Source: an uncultured Alistipes sp.
GTDB lineage: Bacteria > Bacteroidota > Bacteroidia > Bacteroidales > Rikenellaceae
Reading direction: 5' to 3'
DNA length: 64,000 nucleotides
NCBI GenBank assembly: GCA_947623305.1
Contig: CANQGQ010000006.1
Span: forward strand, 1 to 64,000
The stretch's first letter is position 1. Every line of letters starts with the position of its first letter. Under the pieces are notes generated by a model. The model had not been told where the DNA came from. It saw nothing but the letters and a program-made list of their open reading frames with translations, and ran no database searches. Shown in pieces: positions 1 through 8,597 of the stretch. Both the position numbers and the translations under genes were made by a program.

Positions 1-319
1 GTCAAAGACCGATATGATTCAAGTGAACCGAATTTATTTAATTTTTAACCTTGTCCATTTTTAGTGGACAGTAGTGTAGCGCGATAGACGGTTTTAATGC
101 TTTCGGCGGTCATCGGCGCTTTCATTTATTTATGCGATAGACGATCCTGGAGCTTTTGCCCCTCATCAGTGCTTCATTTAGTGCCTTACGATCCGTGCCA
201 GTTAATAAATAGGGTATTTGCTTTCGGGCAAATACCCTACCTTTCCGTCCATCTTCTCAAGGAGCATTTTTAATCCGTGAGACTTTTTTAAACCCTCTCG
301 GCCCCTCGTCCGACCGGCA
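1..319. other. Intergenic region at left edge, no gene seen
   Basis: I see no convincing coding region here. The stretch holds a decayed repeat-like segment around 60-205, including a copy of the 'GATCCGTRCCARTTAATAAA' motif near 189-208 that recurs at about 2410 and 38700, and a terminator hairpin at 210-239. Confidence 0.6.
210..239 (-). terminator. Intrinsic terminator downstream of the TonB-domain gene
   Basis: A perfect 12-bp inverted repeat (TAGGGTATTTGC at 210-221 with GCAAATACCCTA at 228-239) has a 6-nt loop. Read on the minus strand it is followed by TTTATT. It lies about 80 bp after the stop of the minus-strand TonB gene. Confidence 0.7.
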
Positions 320-1003
320 TCAATTGGCCACGCGGAAATCGACGGGCAACGTGTATTTCACACGTACGGTTTGATTGCGCTGTTTGCCCGGAGACCATTT
401 CGGCGATTTGTTCAATACGCGGATGGCCTCTTCGGAAAGCGAACGGTCGGGCGTCTGGAGCACCTGAATGTTCGTCAGACGCCCGTCTTTTTCGATTACG
501 AACGTCAACGTTACACGACCCTGGATGCCGTTCTCCAAAGCGATCTGCGGGAAACGTACGTTGTCCTGCACCCATTTGCGGAACGTGTTCAGGTCGCCGC
601 CCTGGAACGAAGGCATCGTCTCGGCGCGCAGGAACGGCTGGTCGTCCTCGACCTCCTCCTCTTCGACCGCCACGATCTGTTCGATCTCGGTGTCCTCGTC
701 GAATTCGGCGAAGCTCATGTCGGTCTCGATCTTGGTGTCGTTGGTTACCACCTCCAGCAGGTCGGCGATCACCTTCACCTCGACCTTCTTGGGAGGTTCG
801 GGCGGTTTCTGATCCTGACGGGTGATTTCCGTGATTTGTTCTTCGACCGGACCGTAGTTCATGTCGATTTTTTCGATGCGGTGCTCTTTCGGCGTGTAGG
901 CGAATGCCAGAATGACCAGACCGAGTGCAACGCACAGACCGATTTCAAGCAGAAGACCCCGCTTGTTTTGCAGGTCGGCTTTAGGCGATTTCTTGATTTC
1001 CAT
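320..1003 (-). CDS. TonB C-terminal-domain energy transducer
   Basis: This 227-residue inner-membrane protein probably passes proton-motive-force energy from an ExbB/ExbD motor to outer-membrane TonB-dependent receptors such as the SusC proteins at the right end of the window. It has a short cytoplasmic basic N-terminus, one membrane segment (about residues 17-36), a periplasmic linker with a PPEPPKK stretch and a very acidic segment (around 105-122, EEEEVEDDQ), and a C-terminal TonB fold (about 133-225) with the family pattern FPxxALENGIQGRVTLTFVIEKDG. No exbB/exbD genes are adjacent. A terminator hairpin follows and a TATATTTG -7 box lies upstream. Bacteroidota carry many TonB paralogues, so the specific receptor partners cannot be named. 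Confidence 0.9.
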   Translation of the reverse strand: MEIKKSPKADLQNKRGLLLEIGLCVALGLVILAFAYTPKEHRIEKIDMNYGPVEEQITEITRQDQKPPEPPKKVEVKVIADLLEVVTNDTKIETDMSFAEFDEDTEIEQIVAVEEEEVEDDQPFLRAETMPSFQGGDLNTFRKWVQDNVRFPQIALENGIQGRVTLTFVIEKDGRLTNIQVLQTPDRSLSEEAIRVLNKSPKWSPGKQRNQTVRVKYTLPVDFRVAN

Positions 1004-1144
1004 CTATCCTTATAAAGTTTTAATTGTTCAGGTCTTTTCCTATAACAAACGGCACAGATCATCCGGCCGATGATTCCTCGTTTACCTCCCCCCTCGCTTT
1101 GTTCCGGCACGCATACGGGACGCGTTCGGGACGCGTGTGCACCA

Positions 1145-1152
1145 CAAATATA
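1145..1152 (-). promoter_or_regulatory. -7 box for the TonB-domain gene
   Basis: CAAATATA on the plus strand reads TATATTTG on the minus strand and matches the Bacteroidota TAnnTTTG -7 consensus. No good -33 TTTG is present at the usual distance. It would give a leader of about 135 nt. Confidence 0.4.
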
Positions 1153-1206
1153 GAGATAAAAATCCAAAATCGAACCGCTCGGCGCAAAAAAATCTTAAAA
1201 AAACGT

Positions 1207-1214
1207 TAATTTTG
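1207..1214 (+). promoter_or_regulatory. -7 box for rlmN
   Basis: TAATTTTG matches TAnnTTTG, 31 bp before the rlmN ATG. I see no -33 TTTG at the usual spacing. It is divergent from the TonB promoter 55 bp away. Confidence 0.45.
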
Positions 1215-1245
1215 TCTGCGAAAAGCGCTTTTTACCGGAATCTGC

Positions 1246-2262
1246 ATGCTGCGCGAAACCTTGTTCGGGTCGGATTTCGACCGGCTCGCCGCTCTTTGTT
1301 CCTCGGAAGGATGGCCCCGCTTCGTGGCGGGGCAGCTGGCGCGTTGGCTCTACAAACGGCAGGTCGAAGACCCTGCGCAGATGACCGATCTGGCTGTAGC
1401 CCGTCGGGAACGCCTCGCCGAGCTGTTCGCTCCGGTGCTGACCCCTCCGATCCGCGAAAGCCGGTCGGTCGACGGGACGAAAAAATACCTGTTCCGCACG
1501 TCGGAGGGTCATTTCATCGAGTCGGCCTATATTCCCGACGGCGAACGGGCGACGCTGTGCGTTTCGTCGCAGGCGGGTTGCCGTATGGGTTGCCGGTTCT
1601 GTGCCACGGGACGTCAGGGACTGCAACAATCGCTGTCGCCGGCCGAAATCCTCAATCAGATCGTCTCGCTGCCCGAACGGGATCGGCTTACGAATTTAGT
1701 ATTCATGGGAATGGGCGAGCCGCTCGACAATATAGACAACGTGTTGCGGGTGCTCGACATTCTGACGGCTGACTGGGGCTTCGGCTGGTCGCCGACCCGC
1801 ATCACCGTTTCGACGGCGGGCGTCGTGCCGCAGTTGCGTCGATTTCTCGATGCGACCCGCGTGCATCTGGCGGTCAGTCTGCACAATCCGTTTGCGGCCG
1901 AGCGGGCGGAGATCATGCCCGTAGAACGTGCCTGGCCCATCGAGCAAGTGGTGGAAATACTGCGCGAGTACGATTTTTCGCATCAGCGCCGCGTGTCGTT
2001 CGAATACATCGTAATGAGCGGTCTGAACGATTCGCCGCGTCATGTCAAGGAGTTGTGCCGGTTGTTGAACGGCATCAAATGCCGCATCAATTTGATCCGC
2101 TTCCACAAGATTCCGGATTCGCCCTATTTTTCGCCCGAAGAGGCGGCGATGATCCGTTTCCGCGATGCGCTGACGGCGAAGGGCATTCAGACGACGATCC
2201 GGGCTTCGCGCGGCGAAGACATTCAAGCCGCCTGCGGGCTGCTGTCGACCCTTTCCCTTTAA
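1246..2262 (+). CDS. rlmN: Dual-specificity 23S rRNA/tRNA adenine-C2 methyltransferase RlmN
   Basis: A radical-SAM enzyme that methylates C2 of A2503 in 23S rRNA, and of A37 in some tRNAs, in the cytoplasm. The 338-residue protein is within the family length. The radical-SAM cluster motif is CRMGCRFC (Cys112, Cys116, Cys119), followed by the SAM-contacting GMGEPLDN segment. The methyl-carrying cysteine near the C-terminus is present in RGEDIQAACG (about Cys330). The ATG at 1246 gives the expected N-terminus. It stands alone, between the divergent TonB gene and lnt, with its own -7 box. Confidence 0.96.
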   Translation: MLRETLFGSDFDRLAALCSSEGWPRFVAGQLARWLYKRQVEDPAQMTDLAVARRERLAELFAPVLTPPIRESRSVDGTKKYLFRTSEGHFIESAYIPDGERATLCVSSQAGCRMGCRFCATGRQGLQQSLSPAEILNQIVSLPERDRLTNLVFMGMGEPLDNIDNVLRVLDILTADWGFGWSPTRITVSTAGVVPQLRRFLDATRVHLAVSLHNPFAAERAEIMPVERAWPIEQVVEILREYDFSHQRRVSFEYIVMSGLNDSPRHVKELCRLLNGIKCRINLIRFHKIPDSPYFSPEEAAMIRFRDALTAKGIQTTIRASRGEDIQAACGLLSTLSL

Positions 2263-2437
2263 CAGGGCTTTTCTATGCGATAGAGCGTTCCGATGTTTGG
2301 CAAAGTTTTCGGCCCGCGCCGCTTTTGAAAGCGGTTCCTTATGCGGTAGGATGTTTCGGTGCTTGCGAACGCCTTCTTCGCTACTGACCGTTCCTCTTGA
2401 AAACGGCCTGATCCGTACCAATTAATAAAAATTTGTT

Positions 2438-2445
2438 TATTTTTG
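2438..2445 (+). promoter_or_regulatory. -7 box immediately upstream of lnt
   Basis: TATTTTTG fits TAnnTTTG. It is preceded by the recurring 'GATCCGTACCAATTAATAAA' element (about 2410-2430). Only five bases separate the box from the GTG chosen as the lnt start, so the mRNA would have almost no leader. Confidence 0.55.
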
Positions 2446-2450
2446 CGGAC

Positions 2451-4052
2451 GTGAAAAAGAGCCTTACAGTCCGTCGTCTGGTTGCCGTTCTTCTGTCGGC
2501 TCTCCTGCTTTCGCCCGGATGGTTGTCCTTGAGCGGTTTTACGCTGCTCGCGGCTTTCGTCCCGTTGTTGTGGGTGAGCGATTCCTATGACGGATCGCGA
2601 CGCGCTTGGTGGGGCATGTTCGGTTGGGCCGCGTTGGCGTTCGTGTTGTGGAACGTCGCTACCGTCTGGTGGATCTGGTTCGCCACGCCCGTCGGCCCCA
2701 TCGCCGCGACGCTGGCCTCCACGACGCTCAATCTCTTCGCTTTCATGTCGTTCCATACGGTCTCGAAATCGACCGGCCGGGGTGTCGGTTATGCCACGCT
2801 CGTCGCCGCGTGGATTGCGACCGAATATGCCTATACGGTGAGCGATTTTTCGTGGCCGTGGCTCGTGCTCGGCAACGGCTTCTCGCATGACGTGTGGGCG
2901 GTGCAGTGGTACGAATTTACGGGCGTTTTCGGAGGCTCGTTGTGGGTACTGCTCTGCAATATCGCGCTTTTCGAGGCATGGCGCGAGTGGCGCCGTATGG
3001 CACGATGGATCGTCGCCGGTTGCGTCGTGGCCCTGCCGATGATCGGTTCGTCGGTCATCTGGCTCCGTGAGGGACGGCGGACGGCGGAACGATCCGTCGC
3101 GGTGAGCATCATTCAGCCGAATGTCGATTGCTATGAAAAGTTCAGCGGCGACGAGGAGGTGCAGGAGGAGAATATCCATGATTTGCTGGCCGAAGTTCCT
3201 GCTGAGGCGGAATTCATCCTGCTTCCCGAAACCGCCGTGCCCGGGTATTACCGCGAGCCGGAGCTTATCGACATCTATTTCCCCGACGGGGGGACGTCCG
3301 AAGTGTGGTTGCGGCTGGCCGATAGCCTGCGGAGCGCACATCCCGATGCGCTGCTCGTTACGGGGGCCAATACGATGCGCTTTTACGGTGCGGCGAAGAT
3401 GACCCCGACCGCCCGCATGCGGGCCGGAACCTATTACGATTATTTCAATACGGCCGTCGGTCTCGACAGCACGGGCCGCGTGCAGATTCATCACAAGGGC
3501 CGGTTGGTCATCGGCGTCGAGAACACGCCTACGTGGGTGTTCGACGCGTTGCGGTTTCTGGTCATCGACCTCGGCGGCACGCTCGGACAGATCGGCAAGG
3601 GCGAACACGGCACCGCTTTCGAACACAACGGCGTGCGGATGGGGCCGGCCATCTGCTACGAAGGCCTTTACGGCGATTTCTTCGGCGATTTTGTGCGGCG
3701 CGGCGCGCAGTTCATGGCCATCGTCTCGAACGACGGCTGGTGGGGCGACACGCCCGGGTACCGTCATCTGTTTACGATTTCGCGGTTGCGGGCCATCGAA
3801 CATCGGCGGGCCATCGCCCGCTCGGCCAATACGGGCCGCTCGGGATTCATTTCGCCACGCGGCGATGTGGGCGAGACCCTCGGTTGGGAAGAACGCGGCG
3901 TCCTGACGGCCCGTGTCCCGCTCGAAACTCGCACGACCGTCTATACCCGCTACGGCGACTACATAGCCCGCGTCGCCGTCTTCCTGATGGTGTTGTGCAT
4001 ACTCTACGCCATCGTCTACCGGATCAGACGCAAAAATCACCTCGTACCCTAA
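2451..4052 (+). CDS. lnt: Apolipoprotein N-acyltransferase
   Basis: Inner-membrane enzyme that adds the third acyl chain to the N-terminal cysteine of lipoproteins. The first ~210 residues are hydrophobic and form several membrane segments. The C-terminal half is a nitrilase-type domain with the expected catalytic Glu (FILLPETAVPGYY), Lys (HHKGRLVIGVE) and Cys (GPAICYEGLYG). The open frame extends to a TTG at 2433, but that codon lies inside a TAnnTTTG promoter box. The GTG at 2451 (VKKSLTVRRL, a normal basic N-terminus) is therefore the more plausible start and gives 533 residues. folC follows after 14 bp, so the two are probably cotranscribed. Confidence 0.93.
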   Translation: MKKSLTVRRLVAVLLSALLLSPGWLSLSGFTLLAAFVPLLWVSDSYDGSRRAWWGMFGWAALAFVLWNVATVWWIWFATPVGPIAATLASTTLNLFAFMSFHTVSKSTGRGVGYATLVAAWIATEYAYTVSDFSWPWLVLGNGFSHDVWAVQWYEFTGVFGGSLWVLLCNIALFEAWREWRRMARWIVAGCVVALPMIGSSVIWLREGRRTAERSVAVSIIQPNVDCYEKFSGDEEVQEENIHDLLAEVPAEAEFILLPETAVPGYYREPELIDIYFPDGGTSEVWLRLADSLRSAHPDALLVTGANTMRFYGAAKMTPTARMRAGTYYDYFNTAVGLDSTGRVQIHHKGRLVIGVENTPTWVFDALRFLVIDLGGTLGQIGKGEHGTAFEHNGVRMGPAICYEGLYGDFFGDFVRRGAQFMAIVSNDGWWGDTPGYRHLFTISRLRAIEHRRAIARSANTGRSGFISPRGDVGETLGWEERGVLTARVPLETRTTVYTRYGDYIARVAVFLMVLCILYAIVYRIRRKNHLVP

Positions 4053-4066
4053 AATATCCGTTCGTT

Positions 4067-5371
4067 ATGAACTACTCCCAAACGCTCGATTTCCTCTTTA
4101 CGTCGCTGCCCGCATTCGAAACGAAGGGCGCCTCGGCCTACAAACCCGGTCTGGAACGAATCGCCGCGTTCTGTAAGACGATGGGCAATCCGCAACGCAA
4201 CTTCTTTACGATCCATGTGGCGGGCACCAACGGCAAGGGCTCCGTATCGCACTTGCTCGCATCGGTCTTGCAGCAGGCGGGCTATCGCACGGGCCTCTAT
4301 ACGTCGCCTCATTTGCTGGATTTCCGCGAACGGATTCGCGTCGACGGCGAGATGATTCCGAAGCAGAAGGTCGTGAATTTCGTCGACAAGTATCACGACA
4401 AGATGGTCGAAGCGGGGCTGTCGTTTTTCGAAATGACCACAGCGATGGCATTCGACTATTTTGCCCAGAGCGATGTCGAGGTGGCGGTGATTGAGACGGG
4501 TTTGGGCGGACGGCTGGATGCGACGAATATCATCGTACCGGTGTTGAGCATCGTTACCAATGTCGGGTTGGAACACACCGATCTGTTGGGCGATACGTTG
4601 CAGAAAATCGCCGCCGAAAAGGGAGGAATCATCAAAAAGAGCATTCCGGTGGTCGTCGGCGAGGAGGATGTGCGTTACAATGCGGTCTTCGAACAGCTGG
4701 CCGCTGCGAACAAATCGAAAGTGATCTATGCCCAACGAGAGGTACAGTGCGAGGAGCAAACCCATGATGCGGAAAGCGGCCGGCAGCATTTCCGGTTGCG
4801 CCGCGTGCGCGACGGACGAGTTTTCGATTTGGAACTCGACCTTGCGGGCGATTACCAACGGCAGAACATCATCACGGCGACGGCAGCCATTGATTTTCTG
4901 CATGAGGAGACTCCGTTGACCATTTCGCGCCGTGCGTTCATCGCCGGTGTACACGATGCCGCGGCCAATACGTCGTTGCTCGGACGGTGGCAAAAACTCG
5001 CCGAATCGCCGCTGACGGTGTGCGATACGGGCCACAACGCCCACGGCCTCGCCCGTGTGGCCGAGCAGCTCAAGAAGACACCTTATAATAAATTATATTG
5101 CGTCATCGGATTCGTGCGCGACAAGGATTTGGCGCATATCCTGCCCTTGTTGCCGCACGATGCTCATTATTTCTTCACGCAGGCTCAGACTTCGCGGGCT
5201 CTTCCGGCCGACGAATTGGCTGCCAAGGCGGTCATTTACGGATTACAGGGCGAAGCGGTCGCATCGGTCGTCGAGGCGATCCGGCGGGCTCGGGAACTGG
5301 CCGGCCCCGATGATATGATCTTCATCGGCGGCAGCACCTACGTCGTCGCCGAAGCTCCTTTGTCGGAGTAG
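4067..5371 (+). CDS. folC: Folylpolyglutamate synthase / dihydrofolate synthase
   Basis: ATP-dependent ligase that joins glutamate to dihydropteroate and folates in the cytosol. The 434-residue protein has the Mur-ligase-type P-loop HVAGTNGKGS near residue 50, the SPHLLDFRERIRV segment and ETGLGGRLDATN, all typical of FolC. The frame is open far upstream inside lnt, but the ATG at 4067 gives the normal family N-terminus (MNYSQTLDFLF). It lies 14 bp after lnt and is followed by a terminator-like hairpin. Confidence 0.95.
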   Translation: MNYSQTLDFLFTSLPAFETKGASAYKPGLERIAAFCKTMGNPQRNFFTIHVAGTNGKGSVSHLLASVLQQAGYRTGLYTSPHLLDFRERIRVDGEMIPKQKVVNFVDKYHDKMVEAGLSFFEMTTAMAFDYFAQSDVEVAVIETGLGGRLDATNIIVPVLSIVTNVGLEHTDLLGDTLQKIAAEKGGIIKKSIPVVVGEEDVRYNAVFEQLAAANKSKVIYAQREVQCEEQTHDAESGRQHFRLRRVRDGRVFDLELDLAGDYQRQNIITATAAIDFLHEETPLTISRRAFIAGVHDAAANTSLLGRWQKLAESPLTVCDTGHNAHGLARVAEQLKKTPYNKLYCVIGFVRDKDLAHILPLLPHDAHYFFTQAQTSRALPADELAAKAVIYGLQGEAVASVVEAIRRARELAGPDDMIFIGGSTYVVAEAPLSE

Positions 5372-5449
5372 TTGTTTTCGCAGCGACGGTTCGTCTGCGT
5401 GCCGGATGTCCCGTTGTCGGGTGGAGCCTTCCCTCTCGTTGAGTCAAAT

Positions 5450-5498
5450 CATCGCCCCTGTTGCTGACTGATTGCGGTAAGGGCGATGGCTCGTTTTT
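5450..5498 (+). terminator. Probable terminator after folC
   Basis: CATCGCCC (5450-5457) pairs with GGGCGATG (5481-5488) and is followed after a few bases by five T. The 23-nt loop is long, so the call is moderate. Confidence 0.5.
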
Positions 5499-5525
5499 CC
5501 GGCTAATGAAAAAAACAGAGAAAGA

Positions 5526-5557
5526 TTTGGTCCTTTGACGATTTTTATTTACTTTTG
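5526..5557 (+). promoter_or_regulatory. Promoter of the polysaccharide locus
   Basis: TTTG at 5526-5529, a 20-bp spacer and TACTTTTG at 5550-5557 make a full match to the Bacteroidota primary-sigma promoter (TTTG-N19..21-TAnnTTTG). Transcription should start near 5562. I saw no inverted repeats flanking it of the kind that mark invertible Bacteroides capsule promoters. Confidence 0.75.
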
Positions 5558-5561
5558 TATT

Positions 5562-5748
5562 ACGAGTTGGACGGCCTTTGCGAAAGGGCTGTACCGGCAG
5601 GGTCTTACAGCTCTCGCCACGGATGCGTGGCCGACCTGCGTGTCGAAGGGAGAAATCCTTAGCGACCGAGTCCTTTCCCTGGCTGCGTACGGAGGATATT
5701 TCCGTAACGAGAAAGGAGAGGAAATATCCTTTCGGATAACTTTTCATC
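5562..5748 (+). promoter_or_regulatory. Structured 5' leader of the UpxY-led operon
   Basis: The ~185-nt untranslated leader contains GCTGTA...TACAGC (about 5589-5612), CCACG-GATG-CGTGG (about 5618-5631) and a perfect 10-bp inverted repeat, GGATATTTCC (5694-5703) with GGAAATATCC (5720-5729). Bacteroides UpxY proteins act by preventing premature termination in such leaders. That this one is the target is inference. Confidence 0.5.
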
Positions 5749-6288
5749 ATGGATGCAGACAAGGATCCGTTGCTGCATTGGTATGCTTATCGGATCTATC
5801 ATAACCGATTGCAATATATCATCGGGCGGGCACGACAACAAAACGTGCGTTTTTTCGTGCCGATGCGTCCCATTCTGCGGGATAGTACCTATCGGCTCTC
5901 GTTCGAGAAAGCTTATAAGATGGAACCGATCATTCCGTCATTGATCTTTTTACGTTCGACTGAAGCGCACATGCAGACGATTCGCCGCGATCCGACCGGT
6001 TGCCTTTCCGTCTATTGTACGCCTGGAACGAAAGATCCCGCCGTGATTCCCGATCGCGACATGGAGTTGTTTATCTTTGCGTTGACACGGGAATGCCGGT
6101 TGCTCGAATCCATTGATCTCGATTTCAAACGCGGCGATCGTGTACGCATCACGGAGGGCATGTTGAAAGGAGCCGAGGGATATATCGCCCGCGTGCATGG
6201 AACGAAACGTTTCATCGTGGTCATCGAAGGCGTGGCGGCAGTTGCCACGGCCTTTATCCCGAAACATTTTATTGAGAAAATCATCTGA
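5749..6288 (+). CDS. UpxY/NusG-family transcription antiterminator
   Basis: A 179-residue NusG paralogue. The N-terminal half (about 8-105) resembles the NGN RNA-polymerase-binding domain (WYAYRIYHNR... IIPSLIFLRST), and residues about 125-160 form a KOW motif (FKRGDRVRITEGMLKGAEGYIARVHG). Specialised NusG proteins of the UpxY class head Bacteroides capsule operons and allow transcription past terminators in the leader. Here it is the first gene of the polysaccharide locus, after a strong promoter and structured leader, which supports that role. No UpxZ-type partner follows it. rfbF starts 133 bp downstream. Confidence 0.85.
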   Translation: MDADKDPLLHWYAYRIYHNRLQYIIGRARQQNVRFFVPMRPILRDSTYRLSFEKAYKMEPIIPSLIFLRSTEAHMQTIRRDPTGCLSVYCTPGTKDPAVIPDRDMELFIFALTRECRLLESIDLDFKRGDRVRITEGMLKGAEGYIARVHGTKRFIVVIEGVAAVATAFIPKHFIEKII

Positions 6289-6421
6289 CAAAGGAATCCG
6301 AATCGGCGCCCGAGCGTTTCCTTGTTTGATAATGGTTCGCAGAAATGACTGTCGATGAGTTGATGGTGATTCTGTCGGATTGGCAACGTTTGCATTACTC
6401 TTAGGTTCACAATTATTTATT

Positions 6422-7222
6422 ATGAAAGTCGTATTGCTTGCCGGAGGTTTCGGTTCGCGCATATCGGAGGAATCGCAATTCAAGCCCAAGCCGATGATCG
6501 AGATCGGCGGCATGCCGATTCTGTGGCATATCATGAAAGAGTATGCCTATTACGGACATACCGAGTTTATCATCTGCGCCGGTTACAAGCAGGAATACAT
6601 CAAGGAGTGGTTTGCGAATTATTTTCTTCATCATTCGGATGTTACTTTCGACTACCGCGACAATAAAAATGAAATGACGGTTCATTGCAGCAATTGCGAG
6701 CCGTGGAGAGTTACGGTCGTGGATACGGGTTATAATACCATGACCGGCGGTCGCATCAAACGTGTTCAGAAATATGTCGGCGACGAGTCGTTTTTCATGA
6801 CCTACGGCGACGGCGTTTGCGATGTGGACATCAACAAGCTTCTCGAGTTTCACAAGAGCCATGGTAAAATCGCGACCCTCACAGCCGTCAAGATAGCGCA
6901 GGACAAGGGTGTGCTCAACATAGGCGGCGACAATGCCGTGAAATCGTTCCGAGAGAAAAACATCGGGGACGGGGCTCCGATCAATGCCGGATACATGGTG
7001 CTCGAGCCTGAGATATTCGATTATCTTGACGGAGATGATTGCGTGTTTGAAAAAACGCCATTGGAAAAACTCGTCAGCGAAGGGCAGTTGATGTCATACG
7101 TCCATGAGGGATTCTGGCAGTGCATGGACAATGTTCGCGAAAAACAGATGCTCGAAAAACTGCTTGCCTCCAACGCCGCCCCCTGGAAGAAATGGGAACG
7201 TGAGGTTCCGAAAGGCGTCTGA
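6422..7222 (+). CDS. rfbF: Glucose-1-phosphate cytidylyltransferase
   Basis: Makes CDP-glucose from CTP and glucose-1-phosphate, the entry step to CDP-3,6-dideoxyhexoses. The 266-residue protein begins [18 protein letters not shown], the nucleotidyltransferase signature loop, followed by [10 protein letters not shown] and a metal-site [10 protein letters not shown]. The open frame reaches back to 6380, but the ATG at 6422 puts the glycine-rich loop at the N-terminus as in the family. It is followed 28 bp later by rfbH. Confidence 0.95.
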   Translation: MKVVLLAGGFGSRISEESQFKPKPMIEIGGMPILWHIMKEYAYYGHTEFIICAGYKQEYIKEWFANYFLHHSDVTFDYRDNKNEMTVHCSNCEPWRVTVVDTGYNTMTGGRIKRVQKYVGDESFFMTYGDGVCDVDINKLLEFHKSHGKIATLTAVKIAQDKGVLNIGGDNAVKSFREKNIGDGAPINAGYMVLEPEIFDYLDGDDCVFEKTPLEKLVSEGQLMSYVHEGFWQCMDNVREKQMLEKLLASNAAPWKKWEREVPKGV

Positions 7223-7250
7223 ACGGATAAAAATAATAACAAACACATAT

Positions 7251-8594
7251 ATGAGTAAACAAGAGGAACTTAAAAAGCGGATTCTTGAACTTACCAGAGA
7301 ATATTATAAGGAGGCTCACGGGCAAAAGAAGGATTTCAAGCCCGGAGAGACATTCGTAAACTACGGCGGTCGATATTTCGACGACACGGAAATAGTCAAT
7401 CTCGTCGATTCATCGCTCGACTTTTGGCTCACAGCCGGTCCTTGGGCATCTAAATTCGAGAAGGAGTTTGCTGCATGGCTCGGGGTACGATATTGTTCGT
7501 TGACCAACTCCGGTTCTTCCGCCAATCTGTTGGCTTTTTCCGCTTTGACATCTCCGCAGCTCGGGGATCGCCGAATCGAACGCGGCGATGAGGTGATAAC
7601 GGTCGCTTGCGGTTTCCCGACGACCGTAACGCCGTGCATTCAATACGGCGCGGTACCGGTTTTCGTAGATGTAACGGTGCCGGAGTACAACATCGACGTA
7701 ACCGAACTCGAAACAGCGCTTTCATCCCGAACAAAAGCCGTGATGATCGCCCACTCTTTAGGAAATCCGTTCGACCTCAAGGCCGTAAAGGAGTTCTGCG
7801 ACAGACATAATCTGTGGCTCGTCGAAGATAACTGCGACGCGCTCGGTTCGACCTATGAGATCGACGGTGTGATCCGCAAGACCGGAACGATCGGCGACCT
7901 CGGTACAAGTTCATTCTATCCGCCGCACCACATGACGATGGGCGAAGGTGGAGCCGTCTATACGAACAATCCGTTGCTTCACAAACTCGTCAACTCTTTC
8001 CGTGATTGGGGCCGCGATTGTTGGTGCAGGGGTGGAGTGGACAACACCTGCGGATGCCGTTTCACGAAGCAGTTCGGGAAATTGCCGGTCGGATACGACC
8101 ACAAATACGTGTATTCGCACTTCGGTTACAATCTGAAGGTTACCGATATGCAGGCGGCCATCGGTTGTGCCCAGCTTCAGAAGCTCGACGGCATCGTGGA
8201 ACGCCGTCGCCATAATTTCAAAATGTTACGCAATGGCCTCGACGGTACTCCGTGGCTCATTCTTCCTGAGCCTCAGAAACATTCCGATCCTTCGTGGTTC
8301 GGATTTCTGATTTCCGTTCAACCCGACGCGCCGTTCACGCGCAATGATCTGGCTAAGCATCTGGAATCCCGTAAAATTCAGACCCGCAATCTTTTTGCCG
8401 GCAACCTGCTGAAACATCCGGCATTCGACCGGATGCGAGATTCGGGAACGGGTTATCGCGTTGTAGGTGAGCTTACGGGCACCGATTTCATCATGAACAA
8501 CACGTTCTGGATCGGTGTTTATCCCGGCATGACCGACGAGATGCTTGATTACATGGTTAAGACAATCAAGGAGTTTGTGGCTCAATACAAGTAA
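7251..8594 (+). CDS. rfbH: CDP-4-keto-6-deoxyglucose 3-dehydratase (E1)
   Basis: PMP- and [2Fe-2S]-dependent dehydratase that removes the C3 hydroxyl from CDP-4-keto-6-deoxyglucose. The 447-residue protein has the aminotransferase (DegT/AryC1-like) fold, but the Schiff-base lysine is replaced by histidine in [14 protein letters not shown] (His226-His227). This is the hallmark that separates these dehydratases from aminotransferases. Three cluster cysteines follow as CWC-x7-C (Cys257, Cys259, Cys267). ATG at 7251 is the natural start. The reaction also needs an iron-sulfur flavoreductase (E3, RfbI/AscD), which is not encoded in this window. Confidence 0.95.
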   Translation: MSKQEELKKRILELTREYYKEAHGQKKDFKPGETFVNYGGRYFDDTEIVNLVDSSLDFWLTAGPWASKFEKEFAAWLGVRYCSLTNSGSSANLLAFSALTSPQLGDRRIERGDEVITVACGFPTTVTPCIQYGAVPVFVDVTVPEYNIDVTELETALSSRTKAVMIAHSLGNPFDLKAVKEFCDRHNLWLVEDNCDALGSTYEIDGVIRKTGTIGDLGTSSFYPPHHMTMGEGGAVYTNNPLLHKLVNSFRDWGRDCWCRGGVDNTCGCRFTKQFGKLPVGYDHKYVYSHFGYNLKVTDMQAAIGCAQLQKLDGIVERRRHNFKMLRNGLDGTPWLILPEPQKHSDPSWFGFLISVQPDAPFTRNDLAKHLESRKIQTRNLFAGNLLKHPAFDRMRDSGTGYRVVGELTGTDFIMNNTFWIGVYPGMTDEMLDYMVKTIKEFVAQYK

Positions 8595-8597
8595 GGT

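Larger units (their letters stand above)
5372..5748. other. Intergenic leader region before the polysaccharide locus
   Basis: No gene is seen. It holds the folC terminator (5450-5498), the locus promoter (5526-5557) and about 185 nt of leader RNA with several inverted repeats ahead of the UpxY-like gene. Confidence 0.7.

Noticed and set aside
2259..4040. Long minus-strand open frame of 593 codons opposite lnt
   Set aside because: It is the antisense shadow of lnt; the sequence is low in hydrophobic core, rich in Arg/His/Pro and matches no family, while lnt has all catalytic residues.
5520..5760. Invertible capsule promoter
   Set aside because: I looked for inverted repeats flanking the promoter and found none that bracket it; the 10-bp inverted repeat at 5694-5729 lies wholly downstream in the leader.
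7251..8594. DegT/DnrJ aminotransferase making an amino sugar
   Set aside because: The PLP-binding Lys is replaced by His and iron-sulfur cysteines are present, which identifies a C3 dehydratase instead.
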